Positions 27,322-38,434 are shown, numbered from the stretch's first letter. The stretch is DNA of 64,000 nt from Streptococcus suis (GCF_017601095.1 NZ_JAGFUX010000005.1:1-64000), one strand, 5' to 3'. The notes: generated by a model not told the origin, from the letters alone. A program made the numbers and translations.

Positions 27322-28381
27322 AATAGTTCTTGATTAAATCAACCGTTGAGCGGTCTAGTTTTTTAACGATAGCCTGCAGGAAGGCTTGAGCTTCTAAGAA
27401 GTCATCCATATTGTAGAGAGTTTGATGTGAATGGATGTAGCGAGCGCAGACACCGATGGTTGTTGATGGAACACCATGGTTTTTCAAGTGGGCTGCACCG
27501 GCATCTGTTCCACCTTTACCACAGTAGTATTGAAATTTGACACCTGCTTCTTCGGCAGTTGTGAGGAGGAAGTCTTTCATATTTTTTAACATGATGTGGC
27601 CTGGGTCATAGAAACGAAGTAGGGTACCGTCTCCGATTTTTCCTTGGCCACCATAGATGTCGCCAGCTGGTGAGCAATCAACAGCAAGGAAAATGTCTGG
27701 ATTGAACTTGGTTGTAGAAGCATGAGCTCCACGTAGGCCAACTTCTTCTTGCACATTTGCCCCAGCAATCAACTGATTTGGCAAGGCTTGACCGGATAGG
27801 CTTTCCAGTAATTCAGTCACCATAAGGACACCGAAGCGGTTGTCCCAAGCCTTAGAAATAACATTTTTTCTGTTGGCAGTAAGGATAGTTTCATTTTTGG
27901 GAACAAGGACATCCCCTGGACGAACACCGAAAGCCCACGCTTCGTCATAATTGGCAAAACCAGCATCGAAAATAATATCAGCAATGGCAGGCATGCCAGG
28001 AACGTTAGCCCCCCGTGAGAGATGAGGTGGTACTGAGCCTGAGATGGCTGGAATGGTACGACCGTCCTGCAACTGAAGAGTGAAAGCTTGGCTAGAAACA
28101 ACCAGAGGATTCCAGCCACCTAGCTCGACAACACGGAAAGTACCGTCTGGCTTGATTTGGCTAATCATAAAGCCAACCTCATCCATGTGGGCGGCCACTA
28201 GGATACGAGGAGCATTTTCAACAGCCGTATCCTTGATGCCAAAAATTCCGCCTAGCCCATCTGTTTCAATGCGATCCACATGTGGCGTGATTTTTTGGCG
28301 GATATGGTTGCGGACTTGGCCTTCAAATCCCGGTAGACTTTGTAATTCGGTTACTTCTTTGATTTTTTCAAATAATGTCAT
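27320..28381 (-). CDS. pepA: PepA, glutamyl aminopeptidase (M42 family)
   Basis: A 353-residue cytoplasmic metallo-aminopeptidase that releases N-terminal Glu or Asp from peptides. Metal-binding positions are the His and Asp in VAAHMDEVG (about 65), the Asp in SKAWDNRFG (about 180), the Glu pair in NVQEEVGLRG (about 212), and the His in YIHSHQT (about 318). The ATG at 28381 follows AGGAG. It forms self-compartmented dodecamers in this family. A single-gene unit, convergent with folC. Confidence 0.93.
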   Translation of the reverse strand: MTLFEKIKEVTELQSLPGFEGQVRNHIRQKITPHVDRIETDGLGGIFGIKDTAVENAPRILVAAHMDEVGFMISQIKPDGTFRVVELGGWNPLVVSSQAFTLQLQDGRTIPAISGSVPPHLSRGANVPGMPAIADIIFDAGFANYDEAWAFGVRPGDVLVPKNETILTANRKNVISKAWDNRFGVLMVTELLESLSGQALPNQLIAGANVQEEVGLRGAHASTTKFNPDIFLAVDCSPAGDIYGGQGKIGDGTLLRFYDPGHIMLKNMKDFLLTTAEEAGVKFQYYCGKGGTDAGAAHLKNHGVPSTTIGVCARYIHSHQTLYNMDDFLEAQAFLQAIVKKLDRSTVDLIKNY

Positions 28382-28542
28382 CGTTTTTCTCCTTTGAACT
28401 TGCTACTGTTTATTGTAACACGAAGTTTAAAACTTGTCCTGAAAAAGTTAGGAGGCGTGGGGAGCTTGTCGTTTTTTCAGCAGTCACAGGCTTCAAAGGT
28501 CTTTTTAAGAAAAAACTGGTGAAATATGATAAAATCGTTACT

Positions 28543-28824
28543 ATGAAAAAGAAAAGTATGGCTTGGATTGCAGGTGTGGTTAGTTTGGCTAGTGTGTTGA
28601 CTGCGACCAAATTCTACAATCGAGCAAGGGATAAAAAAGAAGCCCAGGCCTTGAAAGAGGTAAGGGAACAATTTGAAGCTATGGGTCCAATTGGAACGGT
28701 CTATGTTGATCAAACCAAGTCCAGCCCAGACCATTTGATAGGAGGAGTGGTCATGGAGGATGGGCGTCAGTTCCAATTTGATTATTGCCATGGCCAACTA
28801 CAAGTTGAAGGAGGGGAAAAATGA
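28543..28824 (+). CDS. DUF4651 small membrane-anchored protein
   Basis: A 93-residue protein with one N-terminal membrane helix (about 6-23) and a short soluble domain ending in FDYCHGQLQVEGG. I recognise it as DUF4651, which precedes a thioredoxin gene in several streptococci. No function is known. Its ATG at 28543 has no Shine-Dalgarno sequence. A -10-like TATGATAAAAT ends only about 7 bases upstream, so the mRNA may be nearly leaderless. It overlaps the thioredoxin gene by 4 bases (ATGA). Confidence 0.82.
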   Translation: MKKKSMAWIAGVVSLASVLTATKFYNRARDKKEAQALKEVREQFEAMGPIGTVYVDQTKSSPDHLIGGVVMEDGRQFQFDYCHGQLQVEGGEK

Positions 28825-29141
28825 TTTACCCTAAAGAGTACCAAGAAGTAGCAACCTTATTGGAAGATGGACAAGCGACAGTCTTTCTTTTTACAGCCAG
28901 CTGGTGTGGGGATTGCCACTACATCAAGCCGCATTTGCCAGCGATTGAAGAGGCATTTCCAGCTTATCGCTTTGTCGAGTTGGACCGAGATGACTTTATG
29001 CCACTAGCTCAGGAGTGGGCCATCTTAGGAATTCCTAGTTTTGTGGTGGTCAAAGGTGGCAAGGAAATTGGACGTTTTGTGGATAAAAACCGCAAGACAA
29101 AGGAACAAATCATGGCATTTTTACAAGGTTTGGAAGCATAA
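28821..29141 (+). CDS. Thioredoxin-family protein (WCGDC active site)
   Basis: A 106-residue cytoplasmic thioredoxin fold. The active site is WCGDC (about residues 28-32) instead of the classical WCGPC, and the cis-proline loop is GIPSF (about 71). It likely reduces or exchanges disulfides; partners are unknown. Its start overlaps the DUF4651 stop, so the two are translated together, followed by the DUF1002 and YtpR genes without a terminator between. Confidence 0.9.
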   Translation: MIYPKEYQEVATLLEDGQATVFLFTASWCGDCHYIKPHLPAIEEAFPAYRFVELDRDDFMPLAQEWAILGIPSFVVVKGGKEIGRFVDKNRKTKEQIMAFLQGLEA

Positions 29142-29160
29142 GGTGCAGAGAAAGGAAAGA

Positions 29161-30123
29161 ATGATGAAATCAGCAAATATTGGAAAAATCCTATTAACCC
29201 CTCTGGTTCTTAGTTTGGGCTTAAGCTTAGCACCTGAAGCTCAGGCAGCGATCCAGACAGATGTCATCAATGAAAAATGGGGCAAACCAACCTTAGTTTA
29301 TGGTGGTGGTTTGTCAGATACCCAAGCGACAGAGGTTAATCAACTCTTTGGGATTTCAAATATTGAAAATGTAAATCGTCAAATTGTCGAAGGCAGTGAT
29401 ATGGACCTGTATTTGGGAACATCCGGAGCTGCGACCTCCTCTTTATTCTCATCCGTTCTGGTACAAAAACAGGATGCAGGGACAGGAGTTGTGGTGGACA
29501 TCAAGACTCCAAACAATATCACATTGATAACCGAAACGCAATATGCCAATGCGGCCATTACTGCCGGTGCGACAGATGTTTTGATTGACGTTGCGGCACC
29601 GATTCAGGTGACAGGAGAGTCCGCTCTAACAGGTGTTTATAAGGCACTTGCGGCCAATGGTGAGACAGTTGATACAGCTCGAACTGAAGTAGCCCAGCAA
29701 GAATTAACAACTGTTAATGAAGTAGCAACTGCCCATGCCAGTGATGAACAGTTTGACAGCTCTGCTTTGGACAAGGCAATTGCAGAAATCAAGACTGCTC
29801 TTGCGGATTACAAGACAACCAATGGGCAAGTGGCTTCCGAGACGGACATCAACACCATCATCAATGATGTTTTGGCCAATAACGGTTTGGAAAATGTCAT
29901 CACAGCAGATGAGATTTCCAAGTTAGTCACCTTTGCTAAGGTTTATCAAGAAACCTCTGCAATTGATTCGGCTGAAGTTGCTGAGCAACTCAATCAGTTG
30001 AAAACGCAAGCAGAAGCGCAAATCTCTTCTGCATTCAAGAATCTACAAGATTCAGGGATTTTAGAAAAAATCGGTGCCTTCTTTGAAAATCTTTGGAAAG
30101 GCTTGACCGGTCTATTTGCATAA
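29161..30123 (+). CDS. DUF1002 domain secreted or anchored protein
   Basis: A 320-residue exported protein. A signal peptide runs to about residue 30 (ends APEAQA). The body is the DUF1002 (YpuA-type) domain with IQTDVINEKWGKPTLVYGGG and TSGAATSSLFSS. The C-terminal end has an aromatic amphipathic stretch (IGAFFENLWKGLTGLF). No cell-wall sorting motif is visible. The start is ATG 29161 or ATG 29164; AAAGGAA spacing slightly favours the second. The function is unknown. Confidence 0.85.
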   Translation: MMKSANIGKILLTPLVLSLGLSLAPEAQAAIQTDVINEKWGKPTLVYGGGLSDTQATEVNQLFGISNIENVNRQIVEGSDMDLYLGTSGAATSSLFSSVLVQKQDAGTGVVVDIKTPNNITLITETQYANAAITAGATDVLIDVAAPIQVTGESALTGVYKALAANGETVDTARTEVAQQELTTVNEVATAHASDEQFDSSALDKAIAEIKTALADYKTTNGQVASETDINTIINDVLANNGLENVITADEISKLVTFAKVYQETSAIDSAEVAEQLNQLKTQAEAQISSAFKNLQDSGILEKIGAFFENLWKGLTGLFA

Positions 30124-30141
30124 AGGAGAAGTGAAAAAGAA

Positions 30142-30765
30142 ATGATTTTTACATATAATAAGGAACAGGTCGGCGATGTTCTGATGGTGATTGTGGCTGA
30201 GGACAAGGGACAAGCTGTACAGTTTGAACGCAAGGGAAAGGTGGCCCGTGTTTTCCTAGCAGAAACAGGAAAAACAGTCGCTTGGAATATCTTTGAAGCA
30301 TCAAGTTTGATTGAGCTTACTGGAAATGGTCAAGTTTTCTTGACAGACGAGCAAGTTGCGACCTTGAATGCAGCATTAGCAAAAGAAGGCTATGCTAAAA
30401 GCTTGGTCAACGACAATGCTCCGAAGTTTGTTGTCGGTCAGATTGAGGAATTGATTCCTCATCCAGACAGCGACCACCTCAATATCTGCCAGGTCAATGT
30501 CGGTGACAAAACAGTACAAATTGTAGCCGGTGCGCCAAATGCTGCCCAAGGCTTGAAAACCATTGTGGCTCTTCCGGGGGCAATGATGCCGAGCGGTAGC
30601 CTGATTTTCCCAGGGAAATTACGCGGTGAAGATAGCTTTGGTATGATGTGTAGTCCGCGTGAACTGGCTCTGCCAAACGCACCGCAAGTGCGTGGTATTA
30701 TTGAATTAGACGACTTCGCAGTGGTCGGAGAAGCCTTTGATCCAGCAAAACACTGGAAGGAATAG
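30142..30765 (+). CDS. ytpR: YtpR family tRNA-binding protein
   Basis: A 207-residue cytoplasmic protein. The N-terminal half is DUF4479-like. The C-terminal half (from about 95) is an OB-fold tRNA-binding domain like the N-terminal part of PheT and the C-terminal part of MetG: VGQIEELIPHPDSDHLNICQ, IVAGAPNAAQG, MMPSGSLIFPGKLRG and SFGMMCSPREL. It may act on tRNA in trans, but the exact role is unknown. It is the last gene of the DUF4651 operon before a strong terminator. Confidence 0.9.
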   Translation: MIFTYNKEQVGDVLMVIVAEDKGQAVQFERKGKVARVFLAETGKTVAWNIFEASSLIELTGNGQVFLTDEQVATLNAALAKEGYAKSLVNDNAPKFVVGQIEELIPHPDSDHLNICQVNVGDKTVQIVAGAPNAAQGLKTIVALPGAMMPSGSLIFPGKLRGEDSFGMMCSPRELALPNAPQVRGIIELDDFAVVGEAFDPAKHWKE

Positions 30766-30793
30766 AAAAAAGTGGGGATTCCCACTTTTTTTG
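30766..30793 (+). terminator. ytpR terminator
   Basis: AAAAAAGTGGG pairs with CCCACTTTTTT around GATT. It isolates ssbB from the upstream operon. Confidence 0.9.
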
Positions 30794-30801
30794 TATTTTC
30801 C

Positions 30802-30809
30802 TACGAATA
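30802..30809 (+). promoter_or_regulatory. ComX (sigma-X) box of ssbB
   Basis: TACGAATA is an exact competence box, preceded by a T-rich tract (TTTTTTTGTATTTTCC). It stands 20 bases before the ssbB start, the same distance as at comGA, and shares TTTCCT-n-CGAATAGATA with it. Confidence 0.93.
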
Positions 30810-30829
30810 GATAAGTAGGAGGATATAAA

Positions 30830-31225
30830 ATGTACAATAAAGTTATTGCAATCGGTCGCTTGACGGCTCAACCTGAACTGACTCAAACCCCTAACGGGAA
30901 AAACCTGACCCGTGTCACTATCGCAGTCAACCGTCGTTTCAAAACTGAAAATGGGGAACGTGAAGCAGATTTTCTTACTGTTATTTTCTGGGGCAAGCTG
31001 GCGGAAACACTTGTTTCCTATGGTAGCAAGGGCAGTCTGATTTCTATTGACGGTGAATTGCGGACCCGTAAATACGAAAAAGACGGCAGCAATCACTATG
31101 TGACAGAGATTCTAGGCCAAACATTCCAATTGCTTGAAAGTCGTGCACAACGCGCAATGCGTGAAAATAATGCGAATGATGATTTGGGGGATGTGATTTT
31201 GGAAGAGGAAGAATTGCCGTTTTAA
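30830..31225 (+). CDS. ssbB: SsbB, competence-induced single-strand DNA-binding protein
   Basis: A 131-residue OB-fold protein that protects incoming single strands during transformation. The N-terminal OB part (MYNKVIAIGRLTAQPELTQT to about 105) is intact and the C-terminal tip is the acidic EEEELPF used to recruit partners. It lacks the long linker of the housekeeping SSB (about 160 residues). The ATG at 30830 follows AGGAGGATA. The ComX box marks it as a late competence gene with comG. Confidence 0.95.
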   Translation: MYNKVIAIGRLTAQPELTQTPNGKNLTRVTIAVNRRFKTENGEREADFLTVIFWGKLAETLVSYGSKGSLISIDGELRTRKYEKDGSNHYVTEILGQTFQLLESRAQRAMRENNANDDLGDVILEEEELPF

Positions 31226-31310
31226 AGTGAAATCAGTCCCAAGACCGATGGAGAGTTTTGAAAAGTAGGGTATACTTTATTCAATCCAAAATATTTTTCA
31301 TAATCTCCTT

Positions 31311-31337
31311 AAAACACCAGCGACAGTTGGTGTTTTT
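31311..31337 (+). terminator. ssbB terminator
   Basis: AAAACACCA and TGGTGTTTT pair around a short loop, followed by TTT. Confidence 0.8.
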
Positions 31338-31384
31338 TTGTGATTCCGACTTAAGACTGATTTTATCAGACTTGGTAAAAATCT

Positions 31385-31452
31385 CTTGACTATTTTTGAC
31401 CAAGTGATACAATAGGAGATGTGAATTAGCACTCGCATACAAAGAGTGCTAA
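31385..31452 (+). promoter_or_regulatory. groESL promoter with CtsR and CIRCE operators
   Basis: The -35 TTGACT (31386-31391) and -10 TACAAT (31408-31413, preceded by TGA) are spaced by 16 bases. A CtsR-like tandem (CTTGACT-ATT-TTTGACC, 31385-31401) covers the -35. A perfect CIRCE, TTAGCACTC-N9-GAGTGCTAA (31426-31452), lies downstream. Both HrcA and CtsR should therefore repress the operon, as known for streptococci. Confidence 0.93.
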
Positions 31453-31472
31453 AAAGACCAGGAGGTAATACC

Positions 31473-33387
<1,915 letters not shown>

Positions 33388-33401
33388 AAAATATAGAAAT
33401 G

Positions 33402-33427
33402 ACACAGCTGAAAGGCTGTGTTTTTCT
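33402..33427 (+). terminator. groESL terminator
   Basis: ACACAGC pairs with GCTGTGT around six bases, then TTTTC. Confidence 0.85.
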
Positions 33428-33449
33428 TGGAAATTTCAATCATATCTGT

Positions 33450-33478
33450 TTGACAAAGATGACTAGCTATGGTATTAT
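33450..33478 (+). promoter_or_regulatory. rpsL promoter
   Basis: A consensus TTGACA (33450-33455) lies 17 bases from TATTAT (33473-33478), with TGG before the -10. This is a strong promoter for the rpsL-rpsG transcript. Confidence 0.88.
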
Positions 33479-33486
33479 GTTAGACG

Positions 33487-33590
33487 GTACTTTTTACTTT
33501 TGGTCTCTCAAGAGTGTACAGGGACGTGCTGACAAATGTTGCAAAAGTACACACAGATAGGGGTTGTCACCAATGCCCTATCACCAAAAA
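33487..33590 (+). promoter_or_regulatory. structured rpsL leader
   Basis: In the 130-base leader, GTACTTTT (33487-33494) pairs with AAAAGTAC (33544-33551), and GATAGGG (about 33556) with CCCTATC (about 33575). A leader this long before a ribosomal operon often binds a ribosomal protein (S7 in other bacteria); the ligand here is a guess. Confidence 0.5.
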
Positions 33591-33616
33591 TAAAAAATAT
33601 ATACAGGAGAATGTAG

Positions 33617-34030
33617 ATGCCTACAATTAACCAGTTGGTACGTAAACCACGTAAGTCTAAAGTAGAAAAATCTAAATCACCAGCTTTGAACGTTGGTTAC
33701 AACAGCCGTAAAAAAGTTCAAACTAACGTTTCATCACCACAAAAACGTGGTGTTGCAACTCGTGTCGGAACAATGACACCTAAAAAACCTAACTCAGCCC
33801 TTCGTAAATTCGCTCGTGTACGTTTGAGCAACCTTATCGAAGTTACTGCTTACATCCCAGGTATCGGTCACAACTTGCAAGAGCACAGTGTTGTACTTCT
33901 TCGTGGTGGACGTGTAAAGGACCTTCCAGGGGTACGTTACCATATCGTTCGTGGTGCGCTTGATACTGCAGGTGTAAATGATCGTAAGCAAGGCCGTTCT
34001 AAATACGGTACTAAACGTCCAAAAGGCTAA
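33617..34030 (+). CDS. rpsL: Ribosomal protein S12
   Basis: The 137-residue S12 lies at the decoding centre. The streptomycin-relevant regions [11 protein letters not shown] (about 53-63) and [12 protein letters not shown] (about 105) look wild type. It also has the conserved [12 protein letters not shown] start. The ATG at 33617 follows AGGAGAA. rpsG follows after 16 bases. Confidence 0.98.
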   Translation: MPTINQLVRKPRKSKVEKSKSPALNVGYNSRKKVQTNVSSPQKRGVATRVGTMTPKKPNSALRKFARVRLSNLIEVTAYIPGIGHNLQEHSVVLLRGGRVKDLPGVRYHIVRGALDTAGVNDRKQGRSKYGTKRPKG

Positions 34031-34046
34031 GAAAGGGGAAATATAA

Positions 34047-34517
34047 ATGAGTCGTAAAAATCAAGCGCCTAAGCGCGAAGTATTGCCAGATCCATTGTAT
34101 AACTCAAAATTGGTAACTCGTTTGATCAACCGTGTTATGTTGGACGGTAAACGTGGTACTGCTGCATCAATCGTTTACGGTGCCTTTGATCAAATCAAAG
34201 AAGCAACTGGTAACGATGCACTTGAAGTATTTGAAACAGCAATGGAAAACATCATGCCTGTACTTGAAGTACGTGCACGTCGTGTCGGTGGTTCTAACTA
34301 CCAAGTCCCAGTTGAAGTTCGTCCAGAGCGTCGTACAACACTTGGTCTTCGTTGGTTGGTAACAATCGCTCGTAACCGTGGTGAGCACACTATGGTTGAC
34401 CGTCTTGCGAAAGAAATTATGGATGCAGCAAACAACACTGGTGCAGCTGTTAAGAAACGTGAAGACACCCACAAAATGGCAGAAGCAAACCGCGCATTCG
34501 CACACTTCCGCTGGTAA
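34047..34517 (+). CDS. rpsG: Ribosomal protein S7
   Basis: The 156-residue S7 binds the 3' domain of 16S rRNA and starts assembly of the small-subunit head. The family length and motifs (VNKVMLDGKR-like [40 protein letters not shown]) are all present. AAAGGGG precedes the ATG. Unlike the compact str operon of many bacteria, fusA lies 556 bases away, beyond a repeat array. Confidence 0.98.
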   Translation: MSRKNQAPKREVLPDPLYNSKLVTRLINRVMLDGKRGTAASIVYGAFDQIKEATGNDALEVFETAMENIMPVLEVRARRVGGSNYQVPVEVRPERRTTLGLRWLVTIARNRGEHTMVDRLAKEIMDAANNTGAAVKKREDTHKMAEANRAFAHFRW

Positions 34518-34530
34518 GATAGGATATTTT

Positions 34531-34883
34531 AGCGTTAAACAAATGCTAGCCAAAATAGGAAAATCGACGAAGAAACTTCGGTTTCTAGGAGGTTTTATCT
34601 TTTTGGCAGACATTTGTAGCTAAAATTCAACTAAGATTAAGATACGAGGGCGTCAAGCAACTCCTAGACCAAATAGGGAAGCGAAGCAGATTGCTGTGCA
34701 ATCAATGAGGTTCATCTTTTTGTCAGCGAGTTGTAGCCCGAGTTCAATTAGGATGTGAGGACGTTAAGAAAATTCAAGGAAAAATAGGAAATCAGACGAT
34801 GGACCTTAAGGTCCAAGGAAGATTTATCTTTTTTCCAGAATTTTTAGTCCGAACTCAACTAATTAGGATGTGAGGACGTTAAG
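34531..34883 (+). repeat. three tandem hairpin units with compensatory changes
   Basis: Units start at about 34531, 34650 and 34760 (periods 119 and 110) and end with similar tails (CAACTAATTAGGATGTGAGG, then ACGTTAAG). Each core keeps AAATAGG and TTTATCTTTTT. The closing stems differ but still pair: ACAAATG/CATTTGT, CAACTC/GAGTTG, AAAATTC/GAATTTT. Tip stems also differ but pair: GAAG/CTTC, GATTGC/GCAATC, GGACCTTAAGGTCC. Confidence 0.82.
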
Positions 34884-34989
34884 TCAGTTCTACATAAATC
34901 AATTGAGATTATGGTACAAACTTCTCGTTCAATCATCACAAACCGGATTGAGGCTTGCCTCATCCATTTCACACCATTAGTAAGAACTT

Positions 34990-35019
34990 AAGCGGGTGGG
35001 ACTTGCCCACTCGCTTTTC
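34990..35019 (+). terminator. terminator upstream of fusA
   Basis: AGCGGGTGGG pairs with CCCACTCGCT (one G-T pair) around ACTTG, followed by TTTC. It ends transcripts from rpsL-rpsG before the fusA promoter. Confidence 0.85.
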
Positions 35020-35027
35020 TTAAAATA

Positions 35028-35036
35028 TGGTATAAT
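35028..35036 (+). promoter_or_regulatory. fusA extended -10 promoter
   Basis: TGG followed by consensus TATAAT (35031-35036); no good -35, since that place is taken by the terminator hairpin. Confidence 0.75.
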
Positions 35037-35073
35037 CAGAATAGAAATCTAAAAATATAGGAGAACAAACCTC

Positions 35074-37155
35074 ATGGCACGCGAATTTTCATTAGAAAAA
35101 ACTCGTAATATCGGTATCATGGCGCACGTTGACGCGGGTAAAACAACGACAACTGAGCGTATTCTTTACTACACTGGTAAAATCCACAAAATCGGTGAAA
35201 CTCACGAAGGTGCATCACAAATGGACTGGATGGAGCAAGAGCAAGAGCGTGGTATCACGATCACATCTGCTGCGACAACAGCTCAATGGAACAACCATCG
35301 TGTAAACATCATCGACACACCAGGACACGTGGACTTCACAATCGAAGTACAACGTTCACTTCGCGTTCTTGATGGTGCGGTAACCGTTCTTGACTCACAA
35401 TCAGGTGTTGAGCCACAAACTGAAACAGTGTGGCGTCAAGCAACTGAATACGGTGTTCCACGTATCGTTTTCGCTAACAAAATGGATAAAATCGGTGCTG
35501 ACTTCCTTTACTCAGTAAGCACACTTCATGAGCGTCTTCAAGCAAATGCGCATCCAATCCAATTGCCAATCGGTTCTGAAGATGAGTTCCGTGGTATCAT
35601 CGACTTGATCAAGATGAAGGCTGAAATCTATACTAACGACCTTGGTACAGATATTCTTGAAGAAGATATCCCAGCTGAATACCTTGAGCAAGCTCAAGAA
35701 TACCGTGAAAAATTGGTTGAAGCAGTTGCTGAAACTGATGAAGAATTGATGATGAAATACCTTGAAGGTGAAGAAATCACTAACGAAGAATTGAAAGCTG
35801 GTATCCGTAAAGCGACTATCAACGTTGAATTCTTCCCAGTATTGTGTGGTTCAGCCTTCAAGAACAAAGGTGTTCAATTGATGCTTGATGCGGTTATTGA
35901 CTACCTTCCAAGCCCAGTTGACATCCCTGCTATCAAAGGTATCAACCCAGATACAGATGCTGAAGAAGAGCGTCATGCTTCTGATGAAGAGCCATTTGCA
36001 GCTCTTGCCTTCAAGATCATGACTGACCCATTCGTAGGTCGTTTGACATTCTTCCGTGTTTACTCAGGTGTACTTAACAGTGGTTCATACGTAATGAACA
36101 CTTCTAAAGGTAAACGTGAGCGTATCGGACGTATCCTTCAAATGCACGCAAACAGCCGTCAAGAAATTGAAACAGTTTACGCTGGTGACATAGCCGCTGC
36201 GGTTGGTTTGAAAGATACTACAACTGGTGACTCATTGACAGATGAAAAAGCAAAAGTAATCCTTGAGTCAATCCACGTTCCAGAACCAGTTATCCAATTG
36301 ATGGTTGAGCCTAAGTCTAAAGCTGACCAAGACAAGATGGGTATCGCCCTTTCTAAATTAGCTGAAGAAGATCCAACATTCCGCGTTGAAACAAACGTTG
36401 AAACTGGTGAAACAGTTATCTCTGGTATGGGTGAGTTGCACTTGGATGTCCTTGTTGACCGTATGCGTCGTGAATTCAAGGTTGAAGCAAACGTAGGTGC
36501 TCCTCAAGTATCATACCGTGAAACATTCCGTGCTTCTACTCAAGCTCGTGGTTTCTTCAAACGCCAGTCAGGTGGTAAAGGTCAATTCGGTGACGTTTGG
36601 ATCGAATTCACACCAAACGAAGAAGGTAAAGGTTTCGAGTTCGAGAACGCTATCGTCGGTGGTGTGGTTCCACGTGAATTCATCCCAGCGGTTGAAAAAG
36701 GTCTCGTAGAATCTATGGCGAACGGTGTTCTTGCTGGTTACCCAATCGTTGACGTTAAAGCGAAGCTTTACGATGGTTCATACCACGATGTCGACTCATC
36801 TGAAACAGCCTTCAAAGTGGCAGCATCTCTTGCCCTTAAAGAAGCAGCTAAATCAGCTCAACCAACTATCCTTGAGCCAATGATGCTTGTAACCATCACT
36901 GCACCAGAAGATAACCTTGGTGACGTTATGGGTCACGTTACTGCACGTCGTGGTCGCGTTGACGGTATGGAAGCTCGTGGTAACACACAAATCGTTCGTG
37001 CTTATGTGCCACTTGCTGAAATGTTTGGTTACGCAACTGTTCTTCGTTCAGCAACTCAAGGTCGTGGTACCTTCATGATGGTATTTGACCACTACGAAGA
37101 TGTACCAAAATCTGTACAAGATGAAATCATTAAGAAAAACGGTGGCAATGCATAA
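35074..37155 (+). CDS. fusA: Elongation factor G
   Basis: The 693-residue GTPase moves tRNA and mRNA through the ribosome and helps split ribosomes after termination. G motifs are AHVDAGKTT (about 17-25), the switch II DTPGH (about 81), NKMD (about 135) and the SAF-like CGSAFKNKG (about 258). Domain IV and V sequences are complete. AGGAGAA precedes the ATG. It has its own promoter and terminator, so it is expressed apart from rpsL-rpsG. Confidence 0.98.
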   Translation: MAREFSLEKTRNIGIMAHVDAGKTTTTERILYYTGKIHKIGETHEGASQMDWMEQEQERGITITSAATTAQWNNHRVNIIDTPGHVDFTIEVQRSLRVLDGAVTVLDSQSGVEPQTETVWRQATEYGVPRIVFANKMDKIGADFLYSVSTLHERLQANAHPIQLPIGSEDEFRGIIDLIKMKAEIYTNDLGTDILEEDIPAEYLEQAQEYREKLVEAVAETDEELMMKYLEGEEITNEELKAGIRKATINVEFFPVLCGSAFKNKGVQLMLDAVIDYLPSPVDIPAIKGINPDTDAEEERHASDEEPFAALAFKIMTDPFVGRLTFFRVYSGVLNSGSYVMNTSKGKRERIGRILQMHANSRQEIETVYAGDIAAAVGLKDTTTGDSLTDEKAKVILESIHVPEPVIQLMVEPKSKADQDKMGIALSKLAEEDPTFRVETNVETGETVISGMGELHLDVLVDRMRREFKVEANVGAPQVSYRETFRASTQARGFFKRQSGGKGQFGDVWIEFTPNEEGKGFEFENAIVGGVVPREFIPAVEKGLVESMANGVLAGYPIVDVKAKLYDGSYHDVDSSETAFKVAASLALKEAAKSAQPTILEPMMLVTITAPEDNLGDVMGHVTARRGRVDGMEARGNTQIVRAYVPLAEMFGYATVLRSATQGRGTFMMVFDHYEDVPKSVQDEIIKKNGGNA

Positions 37156-37164
37156 TTGCTAACC

Positions 37165-37188
37165 AGGCAGCTTCGGCTGCCTTTTTTG
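37165..37188 (+). terminator. fusA terminator (TTCG tetraloop)
   Basis: AGGCAGC pairs with GCTGCCT around the very stable TTCG loop, followed by TTTTTG. Confidence 0.92.
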
Positions 37189-37244
37189 TTTACAAAAAAA
37201 CTCAGACAATTCGTTGAAATATATGGAACTAGGGTCGTAAAAAC

Positions 37245-37309
37245 TTGCTATTTTTCATAAATAGTTATATAATGAGGATGTTGAAAAGGAACTTGTAGGC
37301 TTACAAGTT
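37245..37309 (+). promoter_or_regulatory. gapA promoter and leader hairpin
   Basis: TTGCTA (37245-37250) and TATAAT (37268-37273) are spaced by 17 bases. Near the transcript start, AACTTGTA and TACAAGTT (about 37290-37309) form a hairpin that could protect this abundant mRNA. Confidence 0.8.
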
Positions 37310-37384
37310 AAAATTTTCACAAAAGGATTAAAAGGCTTGCCTTTTAAAATATAGAACTCGATTTTCATAAGGAGGAAATCATTC

Positions 37385-38395
37385 ATGGTAGTTAAAGTTG
37401 GTATTAACGGTTTCGGACGTATCGGTCGTCTTGCTTTCCGTCGTATCCAAAACGTAGAAGGTGTTGAAGTTACTCGTATCAACGACCTTACTGATCCAGC
37501 AATGCTTGCACACTTGTTGAAATACGACACAACTCAAGGTCGTTTTGACGGTACTGTTGAAGTTAAAGACGGTGGTTTTGAAGTTAACGGTAAATTCGTT
37601 AAAGTTTCTGCTGAGCGTGAGCCAGGAAACATCGACTGGGCTACTGATGGCGTAGATATCGTTTTGGAAGCTACAGGTTTCTTTGCTTCTAAATCAGCTG
37701 CTGAGCAACACATCCACGCTAACGGTGCTAAGAAAGTTGTTATTACTGCTCCTGGTGGTAACGATGTTAAGACTGTTGTTTTCAACACTAACCACGACAT
37801 CCTTGATGGTACTGAAACAGTTATTTCAGGTGCTTCATGTACTACTAACTGTTTGGCTCCAATGGCTAAAGCTCTTCATGACAACTTCGGTATCGTTGAA
37901 GGCTTGATGACTACAATCCACGGTTACACTGGTGACCAAATGGTTCTTGACGGTCCACACCGTGGTGGTGACCTTCGTCGTGCTCGTGCTGCTGCTGCAA
38001 ACATCGTTCCTAACTCAACTGGTGCTGCTAAAGCTATCGGCTTGGTAATCCCAGAATTGAACGGTAAATTGGACGGTGCTGCACAACGTGTTCCAGTTCC
38101 AACAGGATCTGTAACTGAATTGGTAGCTGTACTTGACAAAAACGTAACTGCTGAAGAAGTAAACGCTGCAATGAAAGCTGCAGCTAACGAATCTTACGGT
38201 TACACTGAAGATCAAATCGTTTCTTCAGATATCGTAGGTATCTCATTCGGTTCATTGTTCGACGCAACTCAAACTAAAGTTCTTGACGTTGACGGCAAAC
38301 AATTGGTTAAAGTTGTTTCATGGTATGACAACGAAATGTCTTACACTTCACAACTTGTTCGTACTCTTGAGTACTTCGCAAAAATCGCTAAATAA
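37385..38395 (+). CDS. gapA: Glyceraldehyde-3-phosphate dehydrogenase
   Basis: The 336-residue glycolytic enzyme oxidises glyceraldehyde 3-phosphate with NAD. The NAD site is INGFGRIGR (about 6-14) and the catalytic Cys is in SGASCTTNC (about 148-156). In streptococci it is also found on the cell surface, where it can bind plasminogen. Codon use is strongly biased (mostly GGT, GCT, GTT, AAC), as expected for a very highly expressed gene. AAGGAGG precedes the ATG, followed by a TTCG terminator. Confidence 0.98.
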   Translation: MVVKVGINGFGRIGRLAFRRIQNVEGVEVTRINDLTDPAMLAHLLKYDTTQGRFDGTVEVKDGGFEVNGKFVKVSAEREPGNIDWATDGVDIVLEATGFFASKSAAEQHIHANGAKKVVITAPGGNDVKTVVFNTNHDILDGTETVISGASCTTNCLAPMAKALHDNFGIVEGLMTTIHGYTGDQMVLDGPHRGGDLRRARAAAANIVPNSTGAAKAIGLVIPELNGKLDGAAQRVPVPTGSVTELVAVLDKNVTAEEVNAAMKAAANESYGYTEDQIVSSDIVGISFGSLFDATQTKVLDVDGKQLVKVVSWYDNEMSYTSQLVRTLEYFAKIAK

Positions 38396-38410
38396 TCCTT
38401 AGTGAAAATC

Positions 38411-38434
38411 AAAGAGGCTTCGGCCTCTTTTTTC
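38411..38434 (+). terminator. gapA terminator (TTCG tetraloop)
   Basis: AAAGAGGC and GCCTCTTT pair around TTCG, followed by TTTC. Confidence 0.92.

Larger units (their letters stand above)
34518..35073 (+). other. rpsG-fusA intergenic region
   Basis: This 556-base gap holds a three-unit tandem hairpin array (34531-34883), about 100 bases without clear features, a terminator (34990-35019) and an extended -10 (TGG then TATAAT at 35031-35036) for fusA. No open frame has a ribosome site or coding character. Confidence 0.85.

Noticed and set aside
34531..34883. CRISPR or attachment-site array between rpsG and fusA
   Set aside because: The units are too long (110-119 bases) and diverged, with paired arms rather than identical repeats, and no integrase or cas gene is near.
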